Origin: Mitosporidium daphniae
Taxonomy: Eukaryota > Microsporidia
Direction: 5' to 3'
Assembly: GCF_000760515.2 (NCBI RefSeq)
Contig: NW_013546367.1
Coordinates: forward strand, 1 to 38,039
Length of the DNA: 38,039 bases
Positions 8,926-21,100 of this stretch are shown here, in pieces. Numbering within the stretch: position 1 is the stretch's first letter; every line of letters begins with the position of its first letter. A model generated the notes under the pieces. That model was not told the origin of the DNA and did not search any database. It worked only from the letters and a program-made list of their open reading frames with translations. Both the position numbers and the translations under genes were made by a program.

Positions 8926-10310
8926 CTATGGCATCAGAATCCCCATCCGTCCTGAAGACGAAATTGATACGGAAGGCGCACCGGAAGGCAAAGCCACGGA
9001 GGTGCTTTTTCGGCCATAGGACAGCTTTTCTGTTCGAAGCTTCACAACGGACGGTACCCACATAAAACGTTTGTTCTGAAACTTCTCAATGTCCGCTGCA
9101 ACCCGGCGCTCACGGGTGCCTTCATAAACATGGACAACTTGCTCCTCTTCAGAAACAAGAGAGCCACAGGCCTCCCCAGAGTATGTGGCTGTAGGATCGA
9201 CAGATCGGATTTCTCTAAGATATATCAGAAATGGCGTATTATCATCAGGGCCCAATGAATAAAACTCGTCCCTGGAGGCCACCTTTAGAGCCGCATCACG
9301 GGGCCATCTATTTTTATAAACAAAGCCGCTAACCTATTCTGGAAGATGTGAAAGTTGGAAGCGGCAGTACGATACGGTGCGTGGGACTCGTCCAAAAGAA
9401 TATACCGTCTTATCTCTGCAAATTAGAAAAATTGTTGCGCAAGGTCAAAGCCAGAGCAAGGCAAAAGTAAAAGCAATCGTACCGTGATCAGACCAGGGAA
9501 CGAATGTTTCCAAGTTTCGCCACTTGTCTTTCAGGTCTACGGAAGACCTATCCTTGAATTTGAATGCCGGGTCCGAAAGGATAGCCTTCCACTTTCCTTT
9601 TCCATATTTCCTGACACCCTCCTTCAAATATCTAAATAAAAGAATTGGTATTAGATGGTGATAAATAATTGGCAATCACAGGGAAAGGCCGGCAACTTAC
9701 TCCGTTTCTTCTTCATCCCAAAAACACCGATGCTTCCAAAGGTGCTCCCCAGACGCTCTTTTAGCCCTGCGAGTTTCTGAATTTGCCAATGGTGGTGTGG
9801 CAATGGCAGAGCTCTTCGCAGACTTGGATGTCCGTTTCCTCAATGGGGCAAGTTCTGAAGAAAGAGATTCAAACTCGTCATTTGAAGCCTCTTTTTCGGC
9901 CTCTTCATCCTCCATCATGCTAGAAAGCTGATGAAATGGGGTCGATGTTCCGGCCGTAGAGTTCAACAGATGCGAGTGCGAATTATGGATAGAAACGATG
10001 GTGTTGTGGCTTTGAGGATGGTCTAAATTGGACGCGTGATTATCGCCCAACATTTCATTAGCCTCCTTCCTTGGTAGACGCCCCTTTCGCCGAGCGGTAA
10101 GATCGGGGATCGCGCTGGACGGGAAGTGTTCTTGCGCGGGACTTGAATCAGAATGTGTTTCTCGTACCATCTAAGTGCGTAAGATTCGCATAAGAAATGG
10201 CCCGTGTGATAACAATGAATATGGAAAATGATTATTGGACTTACCTGTGATAATAGGGTTGGTGAATGACGGTGTAAACCTAAACAAAAAGTAGGGTTAA
10301 TTTGTGCCAT
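8926..10310 (-). CDS. Telobox Myb/SANT protein, probable telomere-repeat (TTAGGG) binding factor
   Basis: Telobox proteins bind duplex TTAGGG repeats at telomeres or in promoters. The spliced protein has 382 residues from ATG 10310, or 360 from ATG 10170. A single Myb/SANT repeat ([23 protein letters not shown]) ends in the telobox VDLKDKWRN. Conserved-looking stretches [20 protein letters not shown] and [18 protein letters not shown] follow; I cannot assign them to a domain. Introns are 10171-10244 (74 nt, GTAAGT donor), 9632-9700 (69 nt, GTAAGT), 9416-9482 (67 nt) and 9308-9333 (26 nt). The first exon and the bases before it contain AACCCTA motifs, the expected binding site of such a protein. 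It could be a TRF/Taz1-like telomere factor or a Tbf1-like transcription factor. Confidence 0.8.
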
Positions 10311-10370
10311 GGGGCCAATGTAAATGATGTGCTTGTTGGGGGGGGGGTAATTTTAATTTTACTTAATTTT
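10311..10370. promoter_or_regulatory. Short divergent promoter with a G10 tract (telobox gene / U2A')
   Basis: Only 60 bases separate the upstream telobox start from the U2A' start. The stretch contains a run of ten G at 10338-10347 followed by an AT-rich block (TTTTAATTTTACTTAATTTT) that ends at the U2A' ATG. If the telobox gene starts at 10170 instead, the region is 200 bases long and includes two TAGGGTT motifs. Confidence 0.45.
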
Positions 10371-11160
10371 ATGGTGAGGCTCTCTTTGGATTTGATTGAG
10401 CACTCTCCGGTATTCACAAATGCCATTGGCGATCGAGAGCTTGACTTGCGGGGTATCCTTGTGTGCTGCTTACAGATTAGGTTGTAAAATTGTGGCAATT
10501 GAAAATCTGTCTTCGACCCGTGATCTCCACGATACCATTGATCTTTCGGACAACGAAATACGGGAGTTGGACAATGTTCCTCCTCTCTTCAGGTTGAAGC
10601 ACCTGTATCTCTCAAACAACAAAATATCAAAAATAGACCCTGCCCTTGCGCAACGGGTTCCGTTTCTGCACACGCTTATTCTAAGCGGAAATAATATTTC
10701 GGAGCTTACAGACCTGGTCCCTCTGGCCGGATGGTCTGATTTGAGGCATAAAAACACCTATTACAAACCCCAATTAGAGGGGCTTTCGTTGATCGATAAT
10801 CCAGTCTGCAAAAAACCCAACTACAGACATTTTCTGATTTCGCTGATCCCAAGCTTAAGGGTTTTGGATTATTGTAAGGTTACAGACAAGGTACGTTACG
10901 CCAACTTTTTCCAAGGAACGCAAATATGTGCAAGAATTGTTGCAATCTGGCGTTCTTTCCGCTTCAGATTCCTCCACCGCAGTTCTTGTCAAAAAACAAG
11001 ACGAATATTCGCAGCAGAAGAAGGAGCGGATGAAGGTATTTATTTGTGCGTCGGATTTATATTCTAGGCTGCCATTGCACAGGCAACGTCGCTCAGTGAG
11101 ATAAGGCATTTGGAACGCGCTTTCGCATCCGGCTACATTCCAGATGACCTCGCTAGCTGA
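10371..11160 (+). CDS. LEA1: U2 small nuclear ribonucleoprotein A' (SNRPA1 / Lea1)
   Basis: U2A' is a leucine-rich-repeat protein that binds U2B'' and the U2 snRNA stem-loop IV, so it takes part in branch-site recognition. The 234-residue protein follows the family from end to end: VRLSLDLIEHSPVFTNAIGDRELDLRG, CKIVAIENLSSTRDLHDTIDLSDN, LRR blocks, NPVCKKPNYRHFLISLIPSLRVLDYCKV and the C-terminal AAIAQATSLSEIRHLERAF helix. It needs three introns: 10453-10480 (28 nt), 10891-10915 (25 nt, AAG acceptor) and 11036-11067 (32 nt). In a region full of tiny introns it is a fitting neighbour, because it belongs to the machinery that must recognise them. Confidence 0.94.
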
Positions 11161-11224
11161 TAAACTTTAAAATTGCCAGCCCAGCCTTGTTTTTAATAAT
11201 ACACTTCTAAAATCAGACCGGCTT

Positions 11225-13413
11225 ATGATCTTGTTGTGCAAAAATATTTTTTCTTGCACCCGACAATATTCAGTGATGTCCACTCGTGCTTTTTTCAATG
11301 GCTTCCATCATATCGATGGGAGGGATATTAAGGTAGACTTTTCGCTTGATGCAAATGGCATCAAAGACAAGTGCAGGGATCTCATTTCTGCGGCCCAGAT
11401 GGCATACGATTCCATTTCGTCGCTTTCCGACACGTCGAGAACGTTTGAAAACACGGCAGAACCCATTTCACTTGTGGAGGGATATCTGGCTACTTTTTCT
11501 TCCTCGCTCACATTTCCCCAATATGTTTCTACAGATAAAAAGGTGCGAGACGCCTCCGTTGAGGCCAATAAGGCCATCGACGATTTTCTGGTCGAAGTAA
11601 GCATGCGCGAAGATTTGTATGCTGCCATTAAGGCCATCCCAGACGTCGAGCTGTGCAATGCAACGGATAAGCGTTTAGTTTCCCATATGCTTCGACGCTT
11701 TCGCCGCTCCGGGCTTGACCTTTCCGAAAAAAGCGATAGGGATCTGCTCAAGGAATGGAAAAAGCGAATTGCTGCCATGTCGATTGAGTTTTCCGCCACT
11801 ATTGGAGAAGATACGACCTCGTTGACCTTCACTCGAGCGCAACTAGATGGTCTTAGCGACAATCAGCTTTCTGCTTTTGAAAAGCATGGAGAGCTCTTTG
11901 TGGTTACCATGAAATACCCAGACTACAATGCCGTGCTAAAATACTGCAAGGTGGAAGATACTCGGAAGGCAATGAATTTGGCTTATTCAAGTCGCTGTAT
12001 TGAAAATGGGGAGCGCATCGTGGAGACCTTGAAACTGAGACACAAGTGTGCCACTCTGTTGAAGTACCCAGATCACGCTTCGTTTCAATTGGAAGAAAAA
12101 ATGGCCAAAAGCCCCGCTGAAGTGATGTCTTTTTTGGAAAAGATTTCGAAGCGCCTTACCCCACTGATTGAGCAGGAGCGCCTGTTGCTTCTCAAAGAAA
12201 AAGAGGCCGAAAAAGGGCCCTCGCCCGATCTAACCCTGGAGGCTCATGACTTTGCATATTACAACCGCATCCAGGCCGAGAAAATTGGCATCAATGAGGA
12301 AGAAATTTCAAAGCATTTTCCGCTCACCAAAGTTCTTTTGAAGATGCTTGAAATCTACGAGCGCGTGCTGTGTTTTCGCTTCAAAGAGATTCCAGCAGAC
12401 CATCTATCTTGGCATCCTGATGTTCGTCTGTATCAGGTCGGGGTTTCCTAATATAATTGATAGGCTTTGGACGGGAAAACAAACAATGTCATGGGATATT
12501 TCTTCATTGATCTTTTTCCACGAGAAGGCAAGTACAGTCATGCAGCTTGTTTTCCCCTCCAGCCTGGAATGATCGACATTTACGGCGAAAAGGACTCGAC
12601 GCCTCACTATCAGACTCCCGTTGCGGCAATGGTTGCCAATTTCACCAAACCAGATTCGGAAGGAGAGTCCCTTTTGAAGCATCAGGAGGTGGTCACGCTG
12701 TTCCACGAATTGGGGCACACAATGCACCACATCTGCTCTAAAAGCCGCTACTCAACATTCCATGGCTTTTCTGTTGAGGGAGATTTCGTGGAAGCCCCAT
12801 CCCAGATGCTGGAAAATTGGTGCTGGAACTCGCAATCCCTTTCATTCCTCACTGAAGACTCGCTGCTGGAATCGAGCTTGAAGGCTCTTTTGGCATCTAA
12901 AAACTTGAATACTGGGTTCCATTATCGGAGACAAATTTTCTTTGCAATATTTGATATGTCCCTGCATTCTATTTTTCCTGATGGCATTTCTCCGGATGGT
13001 TGGACCTATGCTTTGCTTGTAAAGCACTGGAAGGACCTTCGATTCGCCCTTACGGGAATCAAAGAAGATAAAGAAAGCTTTGGTGCAAACACCTTTGGCC
13101 ATCTGATGAGCGGATGTATTTTTGAGGATTACTTTAGCTTTTTTTAGATGATGCCGGCTATTATGGATATCTGTGGAGCCTTGTTATTTCGGAGGATTTG
13201 TTTGCAACTAAATTTAGCCATCCCGGCGCTGTGTTTGATGGCGAAGTTGGCCTTTCCTACCGCACTGAAATTTTGGAGCCTGGGTCGAACAAGTAGGCTT
13301 TTCTTCGCCCTTAACTTATCAGGGATGCTGCCGAAATGGTAAAATCGTTCTTGGGACGTCCGTTCAATGAAGCCGCTTTTTGCAAGTCTCTCGGAATCCC
13401 ATTAGATAATTAG
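11225..13413 (+). CDS. PRD1: M3-family zinc oligopeptidase (thimet oligopeptidase / saccharolysin type)
   Basis: These metallopeptidases degrade short peptides in the cytosol or mitochondria. The spliced protein has 699 residues. The zinc site is HELGH (residues 485-489) within VTLFHELGHTMHHICS, followed by FHGFSVEGDFVEAPSQMLENWCW with the third ligand Glu. The upstream DLFPREGKYSHAACFPLQPG is typical of THOP1/Prd1. The substrate-binding SGYDAGYYGYLWS appears only after splicing. Introns are 12437-12463 (27 nt, CCTAAT branch-like), 13116-13147 (32 nt) and 13293-13322 (30 nt). A possible mitochondrial leader (MILLCKNIFSCTRQYSVMSTR) precedes a second in-frame ATG at 11276, so dual targeting is possible. 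The similarity is closer to thimet oligopeptidase than to mitochondrial intermediate peptidase. Confidence 0.92.
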
Positions 13414-13552
13414 CAGCCACCCTGAAGACACGGCCGCTATATGTTTCCAGTAAAGAATTCCATACACTTTCTTGAAAATGTCGATGCCTATCATCGGCAA
13501 CTATTTGGTTAAAGCTACGGTCGCCCATGCGCGAAACACACGTCAGACATGC

Positions 13553-13580
13553 ATTGTCATTTGCCGATTGTCATTTGCCG
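13553..13580. repeat. 14-bp tandem direct repeat in a convergent spacer
   Basis: ATTGTCATTTGCCG occurs twice in a row in the 213-base spacer between the convergent M3 peptidase and USP7 genes. Nothing else in this spacer looks like a gene. Confidence 0.7.
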
Positions 13581-13626
13581 CTAGCTGCACGCAGTTGTGG
13601 ATTTAGTTTATTCAAATTACTTTGCT

Positions 13627-16600
13627 TCAGTTGATACGCATGGAATCTCCTGGACGCGCCCACGAAGACGCCGATGCGGGCGAGATTGGCTGAGATACAG
13701 AGGGCGTCTGCGAAAACCGAGAAAAAGAGCCTATCTCCCTGATAGGCAATGGCGATCGTTCTGGATGCTCTATTGCAAGAAGATCAAGATCTTTGTCAAA
13801 GCGATTGCTTTCTAGATTGATATACTCATATAACGAATCTTCAGCAGAAAGTACGGGTGCCGCTGCATTAGGGTCGGCTGCCGGCGAAGCGGTTGCGATA
13901 AGTCTTTCAGAGGATTCGTTTTGGCCTCCCAATGGACGGATGTGGTGGATTTTTAAAGAGCCTCTCCCAAAAGCTACATCGAATTCGGTAACTCCCGGCA
14001 CTGTCCGGGCAAGTCGCTTCATGGTTGCCTCCATTGATTCTCCAGGATGGACAACAAAAAGCGATGGAACCCCAAAATATGATCGCGCTGTTGAGAACGA
14101 CGATGTCCTTGATGAGGGCATTAAAGAGAACTTTGAGGATGATGACGATGACGGCGATGAAGATGACGATGAAGACTGTGATGGCACATGTAGAGCGATC
14201 GCAGCACCAGCGGAAGGTCTGCTGTGCACTATTCGAATAATGTGATTAGAGCCATCATGATGCCGAAGGTCGACCAAATAAAGCAACGAACGCCCCCCAA
14301 CCACATCCAGTTTGTCCTCATGGCCAAATACGCGGACAACCATCCCATTCACGGTCTCCAAAAGCTTCAGGGATGACATTTCAGATGGGAGAAAGCTGGG
14401 AATAAAATCGATCAGCGAAAAGGTGTCGTGACAATCTTTAAAAGAGCACTTTACACGCTTGCGCAATTGAACCAGATAGTTGAGGGACATTTCAAGCGTA
14501 TCTTTGCCCAGAGAGGCACAAACAAACTCTCTGTGTGTCTGCCGGTAAAATAACACCTCCTGCCCAGAAGGCGGCACCGCAGTGGTGATTTGAATGCCCG
14601 ATTTCCGACGCGAAAGAATCCCCTTATACCCTGCCATAAAGACAACATCTCGGACACTAATTTTGTGCAAATTTTGATGAGGGAGCGTAATCCATTCATT
14701 GGACTGTGAAAGCAATTTAACATCGCCGACATCAGGAGCTGCCCCGTCAATCAGCAGCGGGAAAGAGGCAAAATCGAGCTTGCAAAGAAGATCACCTACA
14801 ATCAATAAATAAGCGTACCCAGTTGGACGGAGAGCGGAAAATGCACGTTCTCAATAATAGGCACTTCAACGCCCATATTTACCAAGGCCTCGCCAAAAAG
14901 CACCGAAAGACAAACGGTCGAAAATTGACGCTCAAAGGAGGACAAATCCATTCTGTTGAGAATTATAAGCACAACGCCGTCCATGCTAGACTCATCCAGC
15001 TGCGTGCCAATCGGCACGCAGGGATCGACAAAGCAAGAAGAGAGGGGGTCTCCGGCATCAATTTTTGCCTCCTCTACAAGAAGCCAATCAGATAGGTCTT
15101 CAATTTCGAGAGCAGATCGAATGGAATTCCCAATGGCGGAGTGTTTCCCCACCACCATGGAGGCCTGGAACCGCAACGAGCCATCCTGCACATCAAATGA
15201 CTTGATGAACAGCAAAACCTGGCCGGCTCGCTCAAGATTCTTTGGAGACCCCTCTCCTTGCGGAAAAAGAAGCTCTTCAGATCGAGGAACGTCATACTCG
15301 ATGCCATCATCTAAGGGACAGGCGCCATTTTTGCGATTGGATCCATCATCGCCACTGGATTGATCTGAATCCCCATCTATTTTACAGGTAAGATAGAGAA
15401 ACGCATTTGCGAGCTCCCCAAACGAGGTACCAAGGGATGTGATGGGTTGGATTTTTCTCTGCGCACCTTCTGCTCCTCCATGAGCCTCAATGAGATAGAA
15501 CAGCTGGCAGGAAACTGGAATTCCATATTCCTGCTCTAACTCCATGGCGAATGAGCCAAGCAGCTCAGAGGAGGGCTAAAAGTAAGAAAATGCGGGAAAA
15601 CCTTTGTGATGATGGTGGAAGACTCTAAAGCACTGTCAAGAGGAAGCCCGCGGTCCGAATATTCGCCAACCTCTCTTAGAACGGTGTCTGTGAGGAGCCT
15701 AACACTTGCAAGGGATTGATTTTGGTGCCGCCGTACGGTCTCCTCTTCGCAGGAAGATGAGTTTGATGGTGTAAGAACATGGTCTGGAGCTCTCGGGATA
15801 CCTCCGACCATTTCAATCCATCTAGATTCAAGGACATAGACGAGCATATACGCACTGGTGTGCCTCTTTATCATCACGCTGGCAGACATCTTGGATGAAG
15901 AATCTGCGCCAGAATGGGTCCCCAGCACCGATTGGGAGTTTCCAAAGTTTTCATCAATGGCCTCTTTGGCGGACACCGGATAAACGTTCTCATCATCGAA
16001 ACGTAGCCAACGACCCCACGATGAATTCGAATCATCACTAGAGGCTCCGCCTCGAATGAATGCATAATAGTGGCCTCCACCGACATCTCCAGAGTGTACC
16101 AATACTGCGTGCAGACGATACCGAAGCGAAGACTTTGGTGAATCGGAACATGGCGGTACCGCGGCTAAATTGGATGATTTCTGCATAGCCATGGAAGAAG
16201 CAGATGCACCATTGCCCAGCATGACAAAAGGAGCCATGTCAAGCACTTCTGGAAACTCGAACCGATCGTTGATCTAAATTGAGGAGGCCATCGCGGTACC
16301 TTGACCACTCGATCGCGTTCAAAATCGTACTCAAATCGCTTCAGCTGGATGTGCAGCACGGGAGGCAGCGTGGCAAACACAACTCCAAGCTTTGCCTCTT
16401 GAAGCCCATAGCCTTCGGCATTGTATGAATTTTCGCCAACCAGAAACTCTGGCTCCACAAAAGCGGCAAGGGAGCGCTCGAGTGATGGCATTCCTTTAAC
16501 GGTCACTGCGACATCGTAAAAAGGCTCTTTCCCCGTGCTCTCAAAAGGCACATTGAGACACCGCACATAGCGAAGCGTCTCGCCCCTGAAGATCTCGTCG

Positions 16601-18123
16601 AGCGCCTTTTCGACAGGTGTATCTTTCATCTTGCGCTCAAGAGCATCCATCAGTAAGCGCGAAAACTCTTGCACATCCTACAATAAAAAAGGCACCAATA
16701 CTCGCTGGTAAAACGATTCGATCGATTTCCATCCAAAGGAACGCGTGAGCTCCGTCGTCGAAACGGCCCCCTCTGCGACTTGAAGTGAATAGAAAAGTCG
16801 TTGCAGTGCCAGAGGAATATTGCTGGTATCGGCACAAGCTGTCTCTGTGACCGGAATTCCAAATGTAGCCGCGCGAAACGCCGTAACCATGAATAGCGAC
16901 TGGAGCAATGAGTTCATGTAGCACGTGGCACCCTGATTTCGCAACCCAACATAGCCACATTCGCGCCTCGAATCGTAAGAAAGCGGGTCAATCCAAAGAT
17001 TACCAACCGGGTCATTAATGGTTCGGATCAGGGCCACAACTTTAAGCTCGCATTGCGGCTCTGCTCTGCAGCAAACTCGCAAAAGACGCGCCGTCGGAAC
17101 AAAGGAAAGATATCCCCAATCCTGACAATCTAAAAAGGAAGTTTGAAGCACTGAAGCAGATGCGTGAGAACCAGATGATGTCATAGACAAGGCAGGGTGC
17201 GCTACAGAAGCCCCGATAAATCGGTGGTTGTTTGTACGTTGCAGAAGCACCTCTGATGCAGAAGGTACCACAATGGAAAGGCTGAACTGCACACATAGTG
17301 TCGCTTTATCTGCAGTCGTTGGGGCCCGCTGAGGGACCACGCGCATCAAATACAGCGACACCTGAGATGCGCTTGTGGATGCACTTGGCCCAGAGCGTGG
17401 ATACAAAAGCAGCTTCCAGTATGAATCGTCGTCCATTTTAAAGACGGGCGAGCAAAGCTCTTTGTGTTTGAAGAGGGAAAGAAAGTTCGGAATCGACCAC
17501 ACAAAGTAGCCTTCTGAGGATACCTCCAAAGAGTCGTCACCGATTGGCGGCAATTCTATTGTATTATAAGCATGCGCCTCACCGCTGATAGGACAATGGT
17601 CTTTCTCCAGCGTCTGCATCAAATTACGGCCATATGTGGAGATCAGCCCAGATTCCAGTTTGCTCTCAAGCATTGGGATACGCAAAAGAGCCTCGACCTC
17701 ATCATTGCCGGCCTTGAACCCCTTTTCTTGATCGTCCTGAACGTCCTCAATGTCAGACTCTGAAGAGGAGAGGACCATTTGAGCTTGATTGTGGTCTTGG
17801 ACGCCTGATTCTTGAGCAGCATATGACCGAGATTCTTGTGTGTGTTGCCGCTTCGGAGATCCAAGCTCCATGCCCCTGCAATATGAAGGAACAAAAGAGG
17901 ATGGAATCTCCGCCTCCGCCTCCCAACTGACGCCATTGTGGAGATATGTTGCGAGTCCCGCATTTGATTGAGGCAATCCAGTCCCGGGAAGATCTTGTGG
18001 CGAAACTGCGCCGTCAAAAGCACCATTTTCTGCTATTTTGGCTGTATTTGGAACATTGCCCTCTGCCTGTCGATTCTTGTGGGAAGAGAAATTGTCGCCG
18101 TGATAAGAATTTGATGGGGGCAT
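13627..18123 (-). CDS. UBP15: USP7/Ubp15-type ubiquitin carboxyl-terminal hydrolase with MATH domain
   Basis: USP7-type enzymes remove ubiquitin from nuclear and peroxisomal substrates. The protein has 1465 residues, longer than human USP7. A Ser-rich N-terminus leads to a MATH/TRAF-like domain (FVWSIPNFLSLFK onward). The catalytic domain follows: Cys box NQGATCYMNSLLQSLF, QRDVQEFSRLLMDALE, LHIQLKRFEYDFERDRVVKINDRFEF split over an intron, and His box HSGDVGGGHYYAFIRGG with WLRFDDENV. A long C-terminal region of ubiquitin-like domains ends in a poly-Ser stretch and a low-complexity tail. Introns are 16678-16701 (24 nt), 16274-16299 (26 nt), 15576-15601 (26 nt) and 14796-14818 (23 nt). All catalytic residues are present. 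Confidence 0.93.
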
Positions 18124-18191
18124 GCCCAGAAATTGAGTAATTAAAAATAAAGTTTAGCGAAAATTTAACTTTTCGGCCAATTTTTCAGGTT

Positions 18192-21100
18192 ATGCAGTCG
18201 CCGGCATCATCGGCATCATCGGCATCATCGGCTGTTGATCTTGCCTCGAAAGTGCAAGGGGAGGCTGCAGATGAAGAGACAAATTCCGAAGATGTTTATT
18301 TGGTAGAGCGAATTTTGGATGAAATTTCTGATGATGACGGGGTTATTTATTTCCTTGTCAAGTGGCAGGGATATCCAACGGAAGACGCTACATGGGAGCC
18401 GCAAGAGAACATCATCGACGAGGGCCTGATTGCAGAATGGAGATCCAGAAAGGCGCCTCCAAGTTCTGCAGCGTCTAAGAGATTCTGCCTCGACAACGAC
18501 CTCAACACTGTTAAAAAGAAAAAAAACAAGCATATTACGAGGGAGCAAAGAAAGTTTGATGCTCGATCAGAAAAAAAAGCCGCCATCAAGCTGAAAGAAG
18601 AGATTCCGGGTATGAAACAAAAAACTCCACAACCTGTCAGCTCACCGGATTCGAATAACACCATAAATGAACAGCACGAAATATCGAAAGCCCAAATGTC
18701 TACGCATTCTCAAGAATCCTCGCAAAGGGATAGCGAAAAGGTTCCACGGCACCTTTCACTCGCCATCTCCGTAAACATGGACCCAGTAAAGTGGATTTCC
18801 GAGGTCAGGCAAGCTTCCAATGCATCCATTGGCATGATCTCTTTTCTCGACGCAAAAAGTAGACACGAATCCAAGTTCAAGGAATGGGTCGCCTGCCAAT
18901 CCGCCAAGATACTCATTTTTTGTCCAACATCGCTGATGGAAGAGTGGCGCGTCGTGTCGCGATCGTCGTCGGCATCCTGTCGCCTTCGTATAGAACCTCC
19001 TTCAGCGGCATTTTCTCTCTCTTCGATGCAGAAAAAATGGGAATTTATTGTCCTGGTAGATCCGGCGTTGAAACTTATTAACCGGCCCAGTTTTGATGAA
19101 ATTCTTTCTATCAAGCACGGCTTTCTTTTGGTTGTCACAAAAATTCCAATTGCAGAGCAGGAGCTGCTGATAGACGATCCTGCGATCGCCAAACTTACTT
19201 CTACTTTTTGTCAGCTTCCATTGTTAAGGTTTTTGCCGCAAAAAATCAAGACTTCCAAGAAAGCCCCTAAATTGGAACATACATCTTCTGCATCTTCACA
19301 ATCATCCTCTGGAGGTGACATGCACATGCCCGAAACATTAAAAGTCTCTTCTTTCAAAACGCCATTGCATACGCAAAGTCAAACTTCAGACACACACAAC
19401 ACAAGGTCTAAACCCCAAGAGTCGGGCATCAAGCAACAGCCGCCAAAAAAGCTTCCTCCCCTGCTCACTGCAGAGCTAGCAGAGCTATTTTCTCAGTGTG
19501 ACGACAGCCAAGATTCACCTTCCAGAATTGCACTGCCAAATAGCGGATTGGAAATTCCAAAAGCATCTTTCCCTTTTCACGAAATATCTGTCGACAAGGA
19601 CTGTGATTCCGAGCCTCCCCCTCTTCCAAAAACCTCCAATCAACAACAGACCGCACAAAATGGTACTAAAATTACCACTTTACAGCAGGAAACCTCTCCG
19701 CTTTCTCTTCCTAAAGAATTATTGGTCCCAAGCTTCCGGGATCAACCAGCTACCGTGCTGCCAACACAATCCTCAATACTGCCACCGACACAAATACAAA
19801 TTCCAACAGAGGATCAAATCAACCAAAGCATTCCACGAGCATTTTCTGAAATTCCAAAAACACATTGCTCAACCGTGACGCCCATTAACCCAACAGGCTC
19901 AACCGTGACGCCCATTAACCCAACAGGCTCAACAGTATCTACGGATGCAATATCGCCTGGCGAACAAGCAGTAATGAAAGCTACATCTGTTTCGATGAGC
20001 TCAAATGCTTTAGCATTACTCTGTGCACGCCCGGAAAATCCGACTGCAGCATGCAACTCTTTGCAGATTTTGACCTTTTCTCCAGTAGCACTGGCCGATT
20101 ACATCAATCGTGCAAAGCAAATCTCAGAAGATGCCAAGAAGGCTCTGTTGATGATCATCAATCCACAAGAAGGTGCATGGACCCTTTCCTTGCAGCCGAT
20201 CGCAATTGCTGAGCTTCCGTCAATTCTTTTTCAATTCATCTCGCAAGCACAACGGAGACAAGCCCAGGGTTGGCTTTTTCTTGCCCTACACACTAAAACC
20301 GAAACATTTCGCGCTGTTTTCATACCCAAAGAGCTTCTCAACGATTTGCGCCTGACGGCCATTGGTACCCAATCGACCGCGATTCCACAGATTCTCTCTT
20401 CATCTGCTCATCAAATTTTGACCGCACCATCATCAAAACTTCCCGTTTCTGCCGAAAAAAATACACATGTTCCTGCCCAGGACACTGGTGTACCTTCAAA
20501 GCGATCTGGGACTTGGCCTTCATCCCCACGTTCCATACCAGCCCCCATGACCCCGTTATGCGTGGACGATACTGTACCATCTCAAGTCGGCACCCCTTTA
20601 AAAGCTTGCTCGATGCAGTCATTGAAGACAAAGCCGGCGCCTCTCGCTCCTACGTCCTCATCTCTTCCACAAAGTGAATCCGTCCACGTGGTGAGAAATC
20701 AAGGGCATGCAAAACCCCTTAACATTCCTATTGAAACACCTGTGGCTCCAAAGTACCCGCATCATATTGAAGAGCTACTCCCACAGGCGCGTATTGTTGC
20801 CTCTGTATCTACACTGGCGTGTACGTCTGTCGAGCCCCTCATGCCGGTGGCAAGTGAAAATCACCATGCACCAGCTGTAATTAGTACTATATTGCCGCCC
20901 CCAGTAGTGGCGCATCCTGCCTCAACTGCTGTTGAGGCGGAAATATTGCCCTCGCCGACGCCGATAACGTCAAAAACAAAAATTTCAGAACGTAAGTTGC
21001 CGCACAAATGCCACTGGATTGGATGCTACTTTTCCACAGCCCATTGGAATCTTCTCAAGGAGCACATGGGGCTTCATCTACCCGTATCGCCGCCATGCCA

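Noticed and set aside
14110-14180. Short GAT/GAC-rich repeat as a microsatellite feature of its own
   Set aside because: It is explained by the poly-Ser codons of USP7 on the opposite strand.
13793-14245. 150-codon plus-strand frame with an acidic DDDDDGDEDDD end
   Set aside because: It is the antisense image of the poly-Ser region of USP7.
14796-16701. USP7 frame breaks as sequencing errors
   Set aside because: Single-base errors would not need removal of 23-26 bases. The flanking protein matches the family only when the whole segment is cut out.
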